Positions 13,673-26,082 of a DNA stretch of 64,000 nucleotides are shown one piece after another. Source of the DNA: Trematomus loennbergii (taxonomy: Eukaryota; Chordata; Actinopteri; Perciformes; Nototheniidae); the NCBI GenBank assembly GCA_012861695.1, contig JAAOOA010000033.1, positions 19,073,934 through 19,137,933 of the forward strand, in the 5' to 3' direction. The position numbers were made by a program, and so were the translations under genes. Every line of letters starts with the position of its first letter. Within the stretch, counting starts at the first letter, position 1. The notes below the pieces were generated by a model that was given only the letters and a program-made list of their open reading frames with translations, made no database searches and was not told the DNA's origin.

Positions 13673-15600
13673 CGATTAAATGACAACACACTGAACGTTG
13701 ACCCAGACTGTCTGTGCTGTTTGGTTTAGGACAAGCACACATTTCAATGAATTCATTCTATGAGAGCCAAAAACCGATGACAATACTTGTAAGTCAGTAT
13801 AAGTGTTGTTAAAACTGCTTTAAATTCTCATTTTGTATTAATTGACATGATTAAAAGATACTCAAGGCATAAAACATTTATTTTGTTCATGCACTGGTCA
13901 ATGTTGACAGTTTGGGCATTTTGCAACCATAACATGTTCCAAATATCCCATATACTCTAGACATTTGTAAACATCACATTTTAGAAAAATGCCAAACTAA
14001 ACTGGGAAAGTTTAATCCTGGTATTTATTAGTCAAGTTATTTTACCCAATTTTTCTGTAATGTTTTGCACAATCTATTGAATTTTACAATACACATCTCG
14101 GAAGGCTGTTTTTCTCAAAAATAATTGCTCATATATCATTTATAGCCTGATTAACAGAGTTGTTATTCCTCAAACATGACAAAAATTGCCTGCTAACAAT
14201 ATTTTCAGATTTATGAAGTGATACAGAGATATATCCATAATCCCCTGTAGCAAAACCTTTGACTTATATTTCAACAACTAATGCATTAACATAATATTAA
14301 TAAGAAAAAATCTATGAAAGCAAATGTATTCAGAAGCAAAATATTGTCAAATGTTGTTCTAGAGCAACAAAAAGCCGTATAACATGTACACAAATCAAAA
14401 TGATCTTGCTGCAAATAATTTGTTGTAACATTGACTTGCTTTATGGTTTTGACCCAATAATAGTTTTCTAGTATAGTATTTGTATATACTAATACAACTT
14501 TGTTCCTCTCACATTGTGTTCTTCTCTCTTTCTAAGTGACTCATGAGCCACCTGTAAAATAATACACTTAAATCGTTATTAGTATGGCTGCAGAAGAGCA
14601 ACATAGCAGTGGCAGTGCGTGGGCGGGAGCTCTAATATGATTGGCTGAGGGACACTGTAAGCCTGAGTGGCAGCTCTTAATGGGAGCCCTGGAGAGGTAA
14701 CCCAACAGCTGTGTGTTTGCAGCTAATGAGAGATGGGGAGGAGTAAAGGATCACAGACGGGAAACACTGTGATAAAGTCTTGCCTCAGAATGGCTGGGGA
14801 AGATAGGAAATCAAGTTTTCTCCGGAGGGGACGTTGCTCAAGGCTTTCCTTTGTTACAAAACCCGCGTTTGACTCATTGCTCCTGGTCCATTGCTTGTGT
14901 TTTAAGCAGTTATGATCACTGGCATCATCGTTGTGGAAGAAAGGAGGAGAATAACTGTGGCGTGGGATGGGTTTGCTCCCTGCTGAGCCATGCTGATTTA
15001 TAGCCCACAGCAAAACCATTGTTTTTTTGTTTTTTTTGTAATTACACTGTTGCAGTTTTTAAACAGATGATGTTAGTTAATCCAAATGTACACCAACAGC
15101 ATTTCCATTGTCTCCAATCGCAGAAAAAAGGAAGAAGCAACAATAGGCCTATAATGTGCTTTCCTCAGACTTCAATGTTATCATTCAATTTCCCTCCTAA
15201 TTCCCTCAGCTAAACAGTGTTATTTCCCCTCCTTATTATAACCGCCTGAGGGTGGCGCCAAATGAATAAATAGTGGCAGCACCAGCTTCCATTTTAGGGC
15301 CATTCATTTTGCTACATGGAATGCATATCAACAAGTAAACTGTCAGTGCTACCTGTTACATCACGTTTGGACACCTTTGTGTATGTTTTGTAGCAGGGGT
15401 TGGTTTTTGCAGCAGCAGTGTAACACATGCACACAGACTGCAGGAATATTCTCCAAGGTTGCATTGAATTCGCCCCATTTGAGGTGACCCAGTTTGATGA
15501 GATCTTAAACTGTTGGAAATCACACAATTTCCTGGTAGGCAGCCCGGGCATAATGTGATGTTGAGTGTGAAGTTGCTGTGTGCTGCGGTGGATGAGAGCC
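13673..15600. other. Non-coding region upstream of the pcdh1 first exon
   Basis: No gene was found. GC content rises from about 14580 onward (for example GTGGGCGGGAGC near 14620 and GGTGGCGCCAAATG near 15252), as one expects on approach to a vertebrate promoter. No TATA box or initiator could be fixed. Confidence 0.35.
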
Positions 15601-16200
15601 CCACCTCCTCCCACGCTCTGATGAGTAGGAAGAGAGATAGGGAGAGAGGGGAGAAACTAACGGAGCCACAGCATCTCCACACTTGCTCTCTGGAAATGCT
15701 TCAGATTGGCTTCTTGTTTTAGGGTTGGTAAGCTTATTCCGTTGCACAAGAAAATAAATACAAATAACAGTCGTTCAGACATCCAGTGCGTCCTTAGTTC
15801 TCACATCAGAGGGAGCGCTCTGGAAACTTGGAGCAAAGCGATGCGCCACCGGGTGCGTATCTTGGCAGGAATCAGTTCTTAAGGATTGGGAAATAGCACA
15901 CAGCGGGCTATCCCTGTGGAATGATTGACCCCGCGTTTTCCAGCTCTATCTTAATATTAAAAAATATATCGATCAGCTCATAACTTCTAATATTTTCCAC
16001 GGACAGAATTCTACCGGGACGACACGGAATCCGGTGATTTTTTTGGAAGTTGCAAATTGCTGTGAGTGGATTTTGATGCTGCTGAAGTTATTCTGATGTG
16101 ACGGAGGTTTGAGGGTGAGACACCTGCCTCTGGGATCACCGGCGGACACATCGACTGCGGACAGATCGGCGACGCGCTCATAGAGAAGTCTCTGGCTCAG
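15601..16200 (+). promoter_or_regulatory. pcdh1: Probable pcdh1 promoter and 5' UTR exon (start uncertain)
   Basis: The stretch up to 16200 is richer in GC and CpG than its surroundings and ends in a strong donor, CTCAG at 16196-16200 followed by GTAATG. Joined to the acceptor at 24331/24332 it gives a leader running to the pcdh1 ATG. Read back from that ATG, the frame is closed by TGA at 16116-16118 with no ATG in between, which supports 24352 as the start. The exon holds small upstream ORFs, including ATG...TGA at 16076-16096 whose stop overlaps ATG-TGA at 16096-16101. The transcription start is not resolved; somewhere between 15300 and 15900 is my guess. Inferred from sequence only; transcript data would settle it. 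Confidence 0.5.
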
Positions 16201-17254
16201 GTAATGACTGCGAATTAACGGAGAAAGTTGTCGCGATTAGTCGATTTTGTCTAGAATTTTTGCACCAGGGAAGTTTCCTTCTGAAAAGACTCCTAATACA
16301 ACGCAGCCCATTATGTCAAACGGACTGTTTTTTTCCTACAACAAGTTGTCACAGGCGAGCTCTGTGTTACAGGTTGATGGACAGATATATGTCAGCCACA
16401 GTAACGATGCCCTGCTTGATTAAAAACGCATATAAATCGAGTAGAGTTCTAGCCTCCTTGCGTAATGGCATTAAGTCATTATCATATATCATTGCACTTC
16501 ACCCACGCTTTAATATGATGTGTGCTGGCAATCGTCTAATTGCATCTCATATCATGATTCCTTGAAAAATCTGATCCATTCGCATCATTCCTTCTTCGCA
16601 AACATCACTAATTATCTTCTTTATTTGGAGTATTTTGTTTTCCATTCTGACGCACAGGCAACTCATCGCCCGTATTTTCTGTATGGAGACACTCGCGCAT
16701 ATAATTGAAGTGGGGGGTGAAAAAATAAATCTTTGATCAGCGCATCCGCACGGGTAATCTCTCCCCCCCACCCACCCACATCCGCTGAGAGTCTGGGGTG
16801 TTGTTTCTCGCCACTCCATCGACCACCAGGCACATTTGTAATAGTCTGCTCCGCGTACTGATGCAGGTCTAAGTTCCCCCACACACTGGAGGCTAAGGTG
16901 CCGGTAAAACAGAGCATCAAAACAGGCCTAAATTACCCAATTGTGCCCCGTATCTGACAGCCTGCCTATGAGACATAAAACTGATAAATGTGAGGGTGGA
17001 AGTCGGTCGATTATGAAGCAGTCGTGGGAGATGGGAGTTTGGAAAAAGACAGACTTAATTGTTAGTTCTGCCAATAATTCTTACGGACAAGTAGCCTTCT
17101 ATCTATCTAAAAAAAGTGCAAGATTATGCCTTTAAATGTCCTGTTGTGAAACCAAAAGATAATAATTTGAATATGATATAAAACAGAGAAATTCAGAAAC
17201 ATCCATATGTGAGAGGCAGAAACCAGCATTTTCTGCAATTTTTCATGAAAAATA

Positions 17255-17284
17255 TCTTATCTATCTATCTATCTATCTATCTAT
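17255..17284. repeat. (ATCT)n microsatellite
   Basis: About seven ATCT units in a row, followed by ATGGCTG. Confidence 0.9.
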
Positions 17285-20200
17285 GGCTGTCAGTTCCATT
17301 TCCTCTATTTTCCCCCTTTTTCTAATTTTGTTTCCCTTGCCATAGTTGATCAATGGTGAACTTTACACATGTCCTTTCCTCTAGTAAAGGAACATGGTTC
17401 AATTACATGCATTGTGTCATGTAAGCCCATCTGTTTGGTAAACAATTCATCGAAAGGTCACCAGCAGGGTTTTCTGACATGACTGATCAAACTGTTATTT
17501 GAACTTGAGAGCGTAGACCTGTTACAAATAATTCAAAAGCAGAGAATACTGAATCAGGTTATAATGAAATGCATAGCCTGAAAAGGAATACAAAGTATAG
17601 GACCTACATCTATAGTTGTAAGAATAAGACAATAGTTGGCAATCAGTGGGCATTTAAATGAAAAGTTACTACATATTTCATTAACTTGTCTAATGTGGAT
17701 ATTTTTTAATTTCTCTATCATACCAAACGGATTATCTTCTGGTTCCACAACAAGACATGTAAAGGCATCAACTTGGATTTGCACTTTCTGACAATTTATA
17801 GATTAATCTAGAAAATAATAAGTCTGCAGTAAGTTGAGTCAACTGTTGCAGGTCTATACATTTCCCTCTTATGTCGTAATGTCTGAATGCAACCTCCTTG
17901 ATCTAAGTGCATTTAATGGCATTCTTTGTGGAGCAACCCACATGAATAGCTAAAGACTCCTGCCCTTAGCAGGTGTTTCCACCCAAAGGCTATTCCTTTC
18001 TCATTACCAACAGCCAGGGTTTACTGTCTCTAGGAGTGCGCAGTGTAACATTTTGCAGTAAATTCTTTTGGAAGATCAGCTGTAAGGGGACCTAAGCTGT
18101 GATACTAGCCATCATAAATCATGCTTGTGGGAGGGTAATGGGTTTTACCTGTTATACTAGCTAAAGGCGCAGAGTCAGCCAATACATCAAATCACCTCAG
18201 TTGAGAAAATCATTAAATCATCCGTTATCTTTTCGCACACTACCACAGCTCGGAAGAGCAGATCTTACAGACATTCATGAGCTTGATCTGTGACCAAGTA
18301 ACAGGTGACAGTTCAGATTCTACAGAGGAACAAAAAGCTGCTGCCGCACTCTAATCATTTTCTTTGACATTATTATTAATTTGCAATTATACCTCAGTTG
18401 ATTCTACCCGTGAGTCATTTCCGATGTACCTGTGGAGCGGCCAACTTAAAGAGCAAGTGTCACCCAGTCAGTCACTGAGTTGACTCAGTCAGTAGATAGT
18501 CTGTCTCTATGGTAACCAGGATGGGCGCACATGCTCTGCAACACAATTATACCATTCATTCTTTTTAGTTACCTTAAATTATGACAATATACCAACATGT
18601 ATGCAGCCACACACAAATATTGAGTTACTTATTATGTAACTATTCTAAATATCTGATGGATCTTATTATCATTATTTTATCCCCTTCAGCACGGATTGCA
18701 AATCATTTAGCTTTACAAAAAAATTGTGAAATGCTCATAAAATAAATATACAATGTTGTGGCAGTAAAATAACTGTATAAATACAGGATGCTTGCCAACT
18801 TAGACACACAACATTACTTTTAAATAAATAATCAGTTTTCAACTTTTCATAACTGAGCAAATATCATGTTAAAATTGCACTTTGGTTTTTGACAACACCC
18901 GAGTGCCTGCATCCAAGAATGTAGCCAAGGAATATAAAACAAACTGCATATTTGTTTATAGCTGTAAATATTTATCATTTTCATATATATTTCATGTCAC
19001 TTTAAACTTGTTCATGTTCAAGTTGCTAATGAAAAGAGAAAATACTTTACCTATGTCGTAATATTTTGGCCATATTGTGCTATTCTTAATTATTAACATT
19101 AATAATTGATGTCATATCAAAACTGTATCTGGTCAATACAACTAGTAAGTAGCAAGACATGATAACCAAACTGCTATAAAGATTCAATGAATTCATGTAT
19201 CCAACAACTTCATCAATCATAGCATTAAATGATTAAAATGCAACGTCAACCTCATTTTTCTTGTTCCTTCTAACTTTTAAAAGTCAACATACCCAAAGAC
19301 TGTTTGAAAACTGCCGGTGGTGCAAAAGGATTTTTTGCAAAACACATGTGGAGCAGTTTTGGAGGGAAGTTTTGAAATTTAGAGTGAATGAAAATGACCC
19401 TGCAGGTGCAGATATTTCTGAGTCGTACACTGACCAACATGCAAACAGATGGTGGAGGAGTGTGTTTGTAAGCCAAGACGGAACTAGTTTTTCAGAGGTC
19501 ATTCTTATGGCTGGGTTCAGCCCCCCTTGCTTCATTAAGTCAGAAAACGTTTCTCTCTTGGGAATGGCAAAATGTGTAGGGTCAGTGATTGTAGACTTGT
19601 AGAAATTGAAATGTTCCCTTCCACCGTGGGGTCAGCTGGGTGGTGTACTGTGTGTGGGCTCCAGGTGAGAGTCAATCAGACCTTGCCGTTTGACTGATGT
19701 TTAGCTGCCAGAGAAGTCTTTCACCATCTCCTCTGTGAGGAGCACAGCACTGGCACTGAGCCTTCGGGGAGAGCTGGGGGGATAGAGGATAGCAGGCAGT
19801 TGCTAGCAGGAATTTGGGAGATCAATGTCATTCAAAATGGCAGTGGAGGAAATGAATAGATATGAGGTGACGTCCTTATTTCTGCTTCCGCCGGTGAAAC
19901 TCCCAAATGTTCTGATTGTGAATTCTTATTTTGTCCAAAAAGAACCCCAAAACGTATATAAACAACATTAATCCCAGCAAGTAATGTTGGTAAAGGTGGA
20001 AAAAGCTCTGTTAGGATTAGGGTTAGTTTCAGAACTTCTGAATAATTGGGATGTTGCAATATACCTTTATTATTATGATATTGGTCTTATTACAAACATT
20101 ACATTATGATATAATTTAATTAATAAACATGGTAATATCATGTAAATAATCAAGATTAAAAAATGAAAAAGCACATAATAAACCAAGATTAAGATGAATT

Positions 20201-20388
20201 TGACTGAGCAGAGTATTTTTCTATACATATCCCGGTAATATTGTCACCATGAATTATATTAGCCTCGATAAGGGTGTAGTATACATCTGTAATTTGTCCT
20301 GGTTTTAATGGTAAACCCGGCCAGTAAACACATTGTTTTCCCTTAAGTAAAACAGTTGAACAGTTGTTGTCAATCACATCACTATATT

Positions 20389-20805
20389 TCAGTGAAATTT
20401 GACAGTGACAGCAATCTTCCAGGCACAGTATGCAGGAGTGGGAATAATTTCCCCCGCTCTCTTATAGCCGTGCTTATCTATAGAGGTCGATGGCAGGTGA
20501 AGGGGTATGCTCGGGTAAATTTCTCCCGCAGGTTGTAAGTCTGTAGGGTGATGGCCATGCTGAGAAGGAGCGATGACCCACAGACTCTGGTCTAGTCTTG
20601 CATTAGACCTGTGTCCCCAGATGGTCTTTATAGGCTTGGTTTTGGCAAGGGAAGAGTTCTTTCCGCGTGGCGGCCCGTAGGGGTCGTAAACTTCATTGTT
20701 GAGTAGTTTTGCTTTGACTGCATTCTTTGTTTCAAAGTTTTCAGAGAAGATACAGCAAATGGAGGACCCATCAGACAGTTTGAGTCTTTGAAAGTCCACC
20801 TCCAT
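20389..20805 (-). other. Unidentified 138-codon ORF, coding status unknown
   Basis: After pcdh1 and the LINE, this is the longest open frame with non-repetitive composition. The predicted protein starts MEVDFQRLKLSDGSS and includes NNEVYDPYGPPRGKNS. It has no signal peptide, membrane segment or motif that I recognise. The frame is closed by an in-frame TAG 15 codons upstream of the ATG. Its base composition is less AT-rich than the flanks. It could be a chance ORF, a terminal or single exon of a small intron-nested gene, or a decayed fragment. No function is proposed. Confidence 0.2.
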
Positions 20806-23800
20806 ACTGTGGTACAGGCTGCCTTTAGTTTTCCTCTAGGTTGGAACCATCTGGACCATTGCATGATCACAGCGTGAGGCATGGTGTGAATGCTGCTTCA
20901 CTGGTAGAGTTAAAGTGTTCTCCTCAGTACGAGTGGATGCGTTGATTTTATTTCGATCGAATTTTCCTCAGAATATCTGTTGCTCTTTTCTGTGCAGCTC
21001 AGTGTGTTTGTGCAGGAGGTTTTTTGCAGTGCACAGAGCTTATAGGAATTACAGTATGAGCCCTTTAGGCCGTGCAGAGCCCTAATAGCTCTGCGTAAAG
21101 GAAGTACAGTGTGCTGCACTCATTCAACTAGTAGTACAGCGGGGGTCATCCAAGAATTAGCCAAGTAGATTGTCCTGTGGTGTAGCTACCACAAAGTACA
21201 TTAGCTGGAAGTTTTTGTTATAATTATATTGCGTTTATTATTTATAATTCAATTTACGAACAGAGAGGTTTCTGCAGTGATTCTGTCAGCAGAGTAAGTT
21301 TATAATAGACAAGGGGATTTTACTTAGCAATTCCTGAGGATTTCAGTGTTGGGATGCCTGATCCAGTGCAAGTATCTGCACCACACTGGTATTCTAAAGC
21401 CCCTTTCCCATTAGATAAAAAAACTCTCTAACACCCACTAACATCTGTTCAGTGGGAAAGGTTGTAATCGACATCCTATCCCAGTAGTCACTGGTATGTA
21501 TCGGCTCCAGCTACAATCGACAGTGATGGATTTTCACACTTTTTCCCGCTCAATGCAATGATGCACTTTTAAATTAATATATAATAGAACTTAAGGCAAT
21601 CATTATAATATAGTTGCATACAAAAACTACAGAAAGCATGCTTTCCTGAAAGCCACCAGAATCCATTGTTGGAAACAGTATTTTTATCGTAAAACGCACT
21701 TTCAACCATATATCTGTAACTCATAGGAAACTAATCCAAACGTTCATTTTTAGTCTTACAGCTGTTAAGGAAAAGCTAAGAGAATGTTGCAATTGGCATA
21801 CTCATCTACTGGCAATGGGAAAGGAGTTGCCTAATTTAAGTGGGTTTTCAATGTTTATGCACACATTTTGGTCGAAAAGGAGTATAGTTGTACCGTTAAG
21901 TCCTTACAAAAGGAGTGTTTGGAGTGGTTAAGCAGAACTGATATATCAAAGACACATTGAACACACTGGAAAAGCTAACTTCTTCTAATTTTATGCTGAG
22001 TTATGTTTTGTGATTTGCCTGAATCAGCTAGTAGTCTTGTGGGTCTACCACACCATCTGGGATGGCAGATGATAACCACGTTTTTTTGAGGATAAAACGC
22101 TGAGATGCAGGAAATGACATTCCTTGTTGTATTCAGCTGCTTTCATTCATCCATTTTGCTGCTCAGGTAGGGGACTCTTGCGAGACTTGCAGTAGTCAAT
22201 GTTGAGAAATCTCAGCACATCATATGTTCCCCTTCGCCACCGCCATGCTTTGAGATGAAGTAAAACATGCTGTCAAGCTTTTGATAAAATATTTGTGAGA
22301 TAGAAGCCCATGTGCACGGTGTCAGTAATATTCACCCGATAAGAGATGCTCACTGGGTGATGGCAAAATGCGTATTTCACAGATAACATTCATTTTAATG
22401 TCAATGTAAATAAAAAAAAGAACACCAATTCACCGTGGCTGCCAGGCACGGTGCCATCTGGAAGACAGGCATGAGGCCAACTGGAAGACATTAAGTCATG
22501 AGTGTCATCAACCATAACAATCATGTCACTATCAAAGCACGCCTATTCATTCTAGAAGTGGCTGTAATGGTAGGGGGACAGTTACAGCAAAACAAATGTT
22601 ACAACCTTTATTACGGTTTTCATATTGAAATGGTCATTTTGTGGGTAAAACATTTAGCAATCTTGAAATCAGTATACAAAAAGAGACAGGGAAAATATAT
22701 CACAAGTGATCATTGTCCAATGTTAACTTTCAGTTTTTTAGTAGCACTTGGATGTATCCCCTGATTATGTTTTTACTCCTGCCTGCCTTTTTTTCCCGTC
22801 TACACTTGAACACACAGAATGCACACTCACCGTTCACGGCACATTGACTCGAGGCTCCCCCTGCAAATGTAAAAAGGGACACATCGATAACTGGACAATT
22901 AGTGCATCAATAACCTGCACTTCCAATTTTAATGTATTCAAAAGGAATTGGATTTCTCATTGGTTTTCTGTATATTTGTTTTCTGCTGTCTCGCTTAGTA
23001 CACATTTGCTTTGCTCCTCTCTGCAACATTGTTTCATGTGAGGAGATGCAGAATGTATTTGAGCTCACAATAACACCATCTGACCATGTGTATTTCTATC
23101 TTTCTCACAAGCACACAAACTAAGGCTGCACTGATCTTCGCTTATCTTTCCCCAAGGGTCCCTCAGGGAACTGGCTGATTTTCGATCCAGAACCTGTACT
23201 CCTTTTTATTCTCTTTAAATGATTCTATGTGAACTGCAACACACATGTATTTGTATCTACGTGGTGATGTAGACGCTCACAAACGTGCCCAAACACACAC
23301 TATAAACTGGTGGCCATTACTACGCTTTCCTGAGAACCCAAACGTCTGCTCTCTTTTAAATTAACAATAGAACTCTACACACAGGGAGACAAAAATAATT
23401 GTATTCTAAAATCGACGTAGCATGAACACACCCAGTATTCTTTAGCTGGAGGGAATACAGATCAAAGAAGACGCTAAAATAATGGGTTGTAATTACGGCG
23501 TTGAAAGGTTCAAAATCAAACATAATGATACAATGTTTGAGTTAGCCAGTAGCAATAGAGCGCAGATGGAGAATTCTGCATTGTTTCAACCTGCATGTGA
23601 TAGTAGTTGCTTAGTCTACACACAAATACCTGTTCTCTATACCTCTCTTAGAAGGCAAGCCCTCGTTGTTAGAGGCCTCCTGTAATGAAAACGATCAATC
23701 GCCTTCATCAATGGACACTATATTGGCAAGTTTGTAAGGTTTCATGTGTGAGGGTTTTTTTTTTTACCATCGGTTCCTTTTAAGCAACATTTCTTCCCCG

Positions 23801-24343
23801 CTCAATGTCTAGGAGTGTAATACCAAAATAATGAGTCTCTTAGGCAATTTGATTTTGTAGTACACTTTTATTTGATTACGCAGCTGAAACAATGCGATCC
23901 ACACCGGCCCTCGAGTTTGTTGTGTGTGTGTAAGCTCACAAGATACAATTTCTTGTTCCTACTGTAATTTACACGGATTTTTTTTAAGGCTGAGACATTC
24001 ATTGAAGTTATTGAAGCTCTGGGACAGAAATGAAACCAAGCCGGGAAATAGTCATCATGCCTCTTTTCCCTTTCTTGTTATTATTGTCTAATTATTATAT
24101 TTTCCTCCGAGGTCTGTTGCAGATTTTTCTGTTATAATAAAGAAAATACACTAAATACATTTTTTCTTTACCGACCGCATGTATCTGTCTGGTTTTAATA
24201 ACCTGTTGATGTGAGTTCCTTGCCTTTATGTAAATATAAAAGTTCAGCAAATGTTTCACCAGGTATTTAATAGCTTAATCCGAACAAAAAGAGACAACAT
24301 TTTGACCGAAATACTCTTTGTCATTTTACAGGCAGATCTTCTG

Positions 24344-24352
24344 ATGACCTAA
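24344..24352 (+). promoter_or_regulatory. pcdh1: Minimal upstream ORF overlapping the pcdh1 start codon
   Basis: ATG ACC TAA at 24344-24352 is a two-codon ORF whose stop shares its last A with the main ATG (TAATG). Both ATGs are in weak context (C at -3). Such overlap can allow termination-reinitiation; whether it acts here is unknown. Confidence 0.45.
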
Positions 24353-25146
24353 TGGAACCAAATGTACGACTAGTGCTGTTGTGGGTCCTGGTGCTGCACT
24401 GTGGTTCTGCTGAGGGTGGCATCATGTACAGGGTCCAGGAGGAGCAGCCCCCCAACACTCTGATTGGTAGCCTGGCAGCAGACCAGGGCCTACCAGACTC
24501 AGGCCATCTCTACAAGCTGGAGGTCGGGGCACCCTACCTACGTGTTGATGGGAAGACGGGGGACATTTTCACCACCGAGATACCCATAGACAGAGAGACC
24601 CTGAGGGACTGTCGAACCCTGGTTAAGGGTAAGCCTTGCTACCTTGAATTTGAAGTATCAGTGACGGACCTGATACAAAACCAGAGCCCACGACTGATTG
24701 AAGGACGCATTGAGGTACAGGACATAAATGACAACACTCCACAATTTCCCTCTTCTGTCCTCACCATCTCAGTCCCTGAAAACACAATCATGGGGGCGCT
24801 ATTCTCCATACCTCTGGCTACTGACAGGGACTCAGACAGGAATGGGGTGGCGGATTATGCTCTGACTGCAGGGCCAGATGCAGCAACCCTATTTGGCTTA
24901 CAGGTGGCTGACGACAGGGGGGGGAAGCTCCCGCAGCTTATTGTCCTGGGCAACCTAGATCGCGAGTTAAAGGATTCCTATGACCTCACCATCAAGGCAA
25001 TGGATGGAGGAAATCCACAGCGCTACAGCAGTGCTCTGCTGAGAGTGGTAGTCACTGATGCCAACGACAACTCTCCCAAGTTTGAAAGGTCCACGTATGA
25101 GGCGGAAGTGTCCGAAAACAGTCCACCGGGGCACTCTGTGTTGCAG
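24352..25146 (+). CDS. pcdh1: Protocadherin-1, first coding exon (signal peptide, EC1, EC2, start of EC3)
   Basis: Protocadherin-1 is a single-pass cell-surface adhesion protein of the delta-1 group. This exon encodes residues 1-265. Residues 1-20 form a signal peptide with hydrophobic core VRLVLLWVLVL, and the mature protein starts near residue 21. EC1 shows the PCDH1 signature QPPNTLIGSLAAD and PYLRVDGKTGDIFTTE, with the Cys87-Cys96 pair. Calcium-binding linkers are DINDN (124-128, EC1/EC2) and DANDN (236-240, EC2/EC3), and LDRE and IDRE boxes are present. EC3 starts with KFERSTYEAEVSENSPPGHS. The exon ends CAG at 25146 in phase 0 before GTAAGA. The acceptor is TTTTACAG at 24331. An in-frame upstream stop and the signal peptide support the ATG. 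The wording closely follows vertebrate PCDH1; whether it is the a or b teleost paralogue is not resolved. Sequence is intact in this exon. Confidence 0.97.
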
Positions 25147-26082
25147 GTAAGATTTGGCAGCAAATAAACTTGACTTCAAGAACTTATTTTCTTTCAAATA
25201 AGAAATTGAAATTGCAAAGAAAATAGTTTTTGCTGCTTGATGTACTATATTCAGCAACTAAGAAACACAGACTCAAAGAAAGAAACACTCAATAATACAT
25301 AATGAAATACACAATTTATCAAGATGTTTTTGAAAAATGAGTCTGTGCGTCATGTTTCTGCAGTGCTTATTCCTCAGATACAGAACTCTATTGAACATTC
25401 TATTCAAAGAGAGATATGTTATTCTGCCATTGTGCTTTAAAATACTTAAAAGTAGCCCTACAACTCTGAATGTTCAAAATGTTCTTGGGAATCAAAGGTC
25501 CAAACTTAGTTCTTATCAACAGATAATCATATTCACATTTAACAAATATGTTATTTATAAGTTGTTTCAATCCCATTACTCTTATGTGCATTTTGATATT
25601 TGTATAACACAATATACAATTATGTATATACAGGTAATTAAGCTGCATATTGTTTTTTGTGCTATTATACTTACATGAAAATAATTAGAGATACACAATG
25701 ACTGTACTCAAAGAGTGTATGATTTGTTCTGCTTACCACTGGGAACTTGTACCAACTGTCATGAAAGAAAAAGCAGCCCTTATATTTTGCCATTTGGTTT
25801 AATGTGAATCTTTTCTATTCCCTATTTCTGTAATAAAGGGAAGGGGGGGGGGGGGGGGGGAAGACCCATCAAAAGCACAGAGGAAGGGCAATAATAAAAC
25901 ATGCCTAAATAAAGCTGTTCACTTGCTGTGCTTTGAAGTGATCAGGCACCCGTTGATTAATTTATTCATTCATTCATTGACCAATGATTAGTAGAGAAAA
26001 TCCTACACGGACTTCCTTTAATTCAACCACACAGCGCTGCACATAAATCACGCCTTTAACCACAGAATTCCTTTCATTTCAG
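25147..26082 (+). other. pcdh1: pcdh1 intron 2 (GT-AG, 936 bp)
   Basis: It starts GTAAGA and ends CTTTCATTTCAG. Splicing joins residue 265 (Gln) to Val-Lys-Ala-Asn-Asp, restoring the EC3 sequence in frame. It contains a run of 18 G at 25843-25860. Confidence 0.95.
25843..25860 (+). repeat. Poly-G tract, 18 bases
   Basis: An uninterrupted G run in intron 2, followed by AAGACCC. A G-quadruplex is possible on the RNA-like strand, and the length is likely to be error-prone in assembly. Confidence 0.95.

Larger units (their letters stand above)
16201..24331 (+). other. pcdh1: Probable pcdh1 intron 1 (GT-AG)
   Basis: It starts GTAATG at 16201 and ends TCATTTTACAG at 24331. It holds a short (ATCT)n tract near 17255-17284 and an unidentified 138-codon minus-strand ORF at 20389-20805. 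Apart from these I recognise no gene or repeat. The intron assignment depends on the predicted upstream exon. Confidence 0.5.

Noticed and set aside
20018..20040. Telomere-like TTAGGATTAGGGTTAG; similar GGGTTAGGGTTG near 31078
   Set aside because: Only two or three degenerate units, too short to be an interstitial telomere array.
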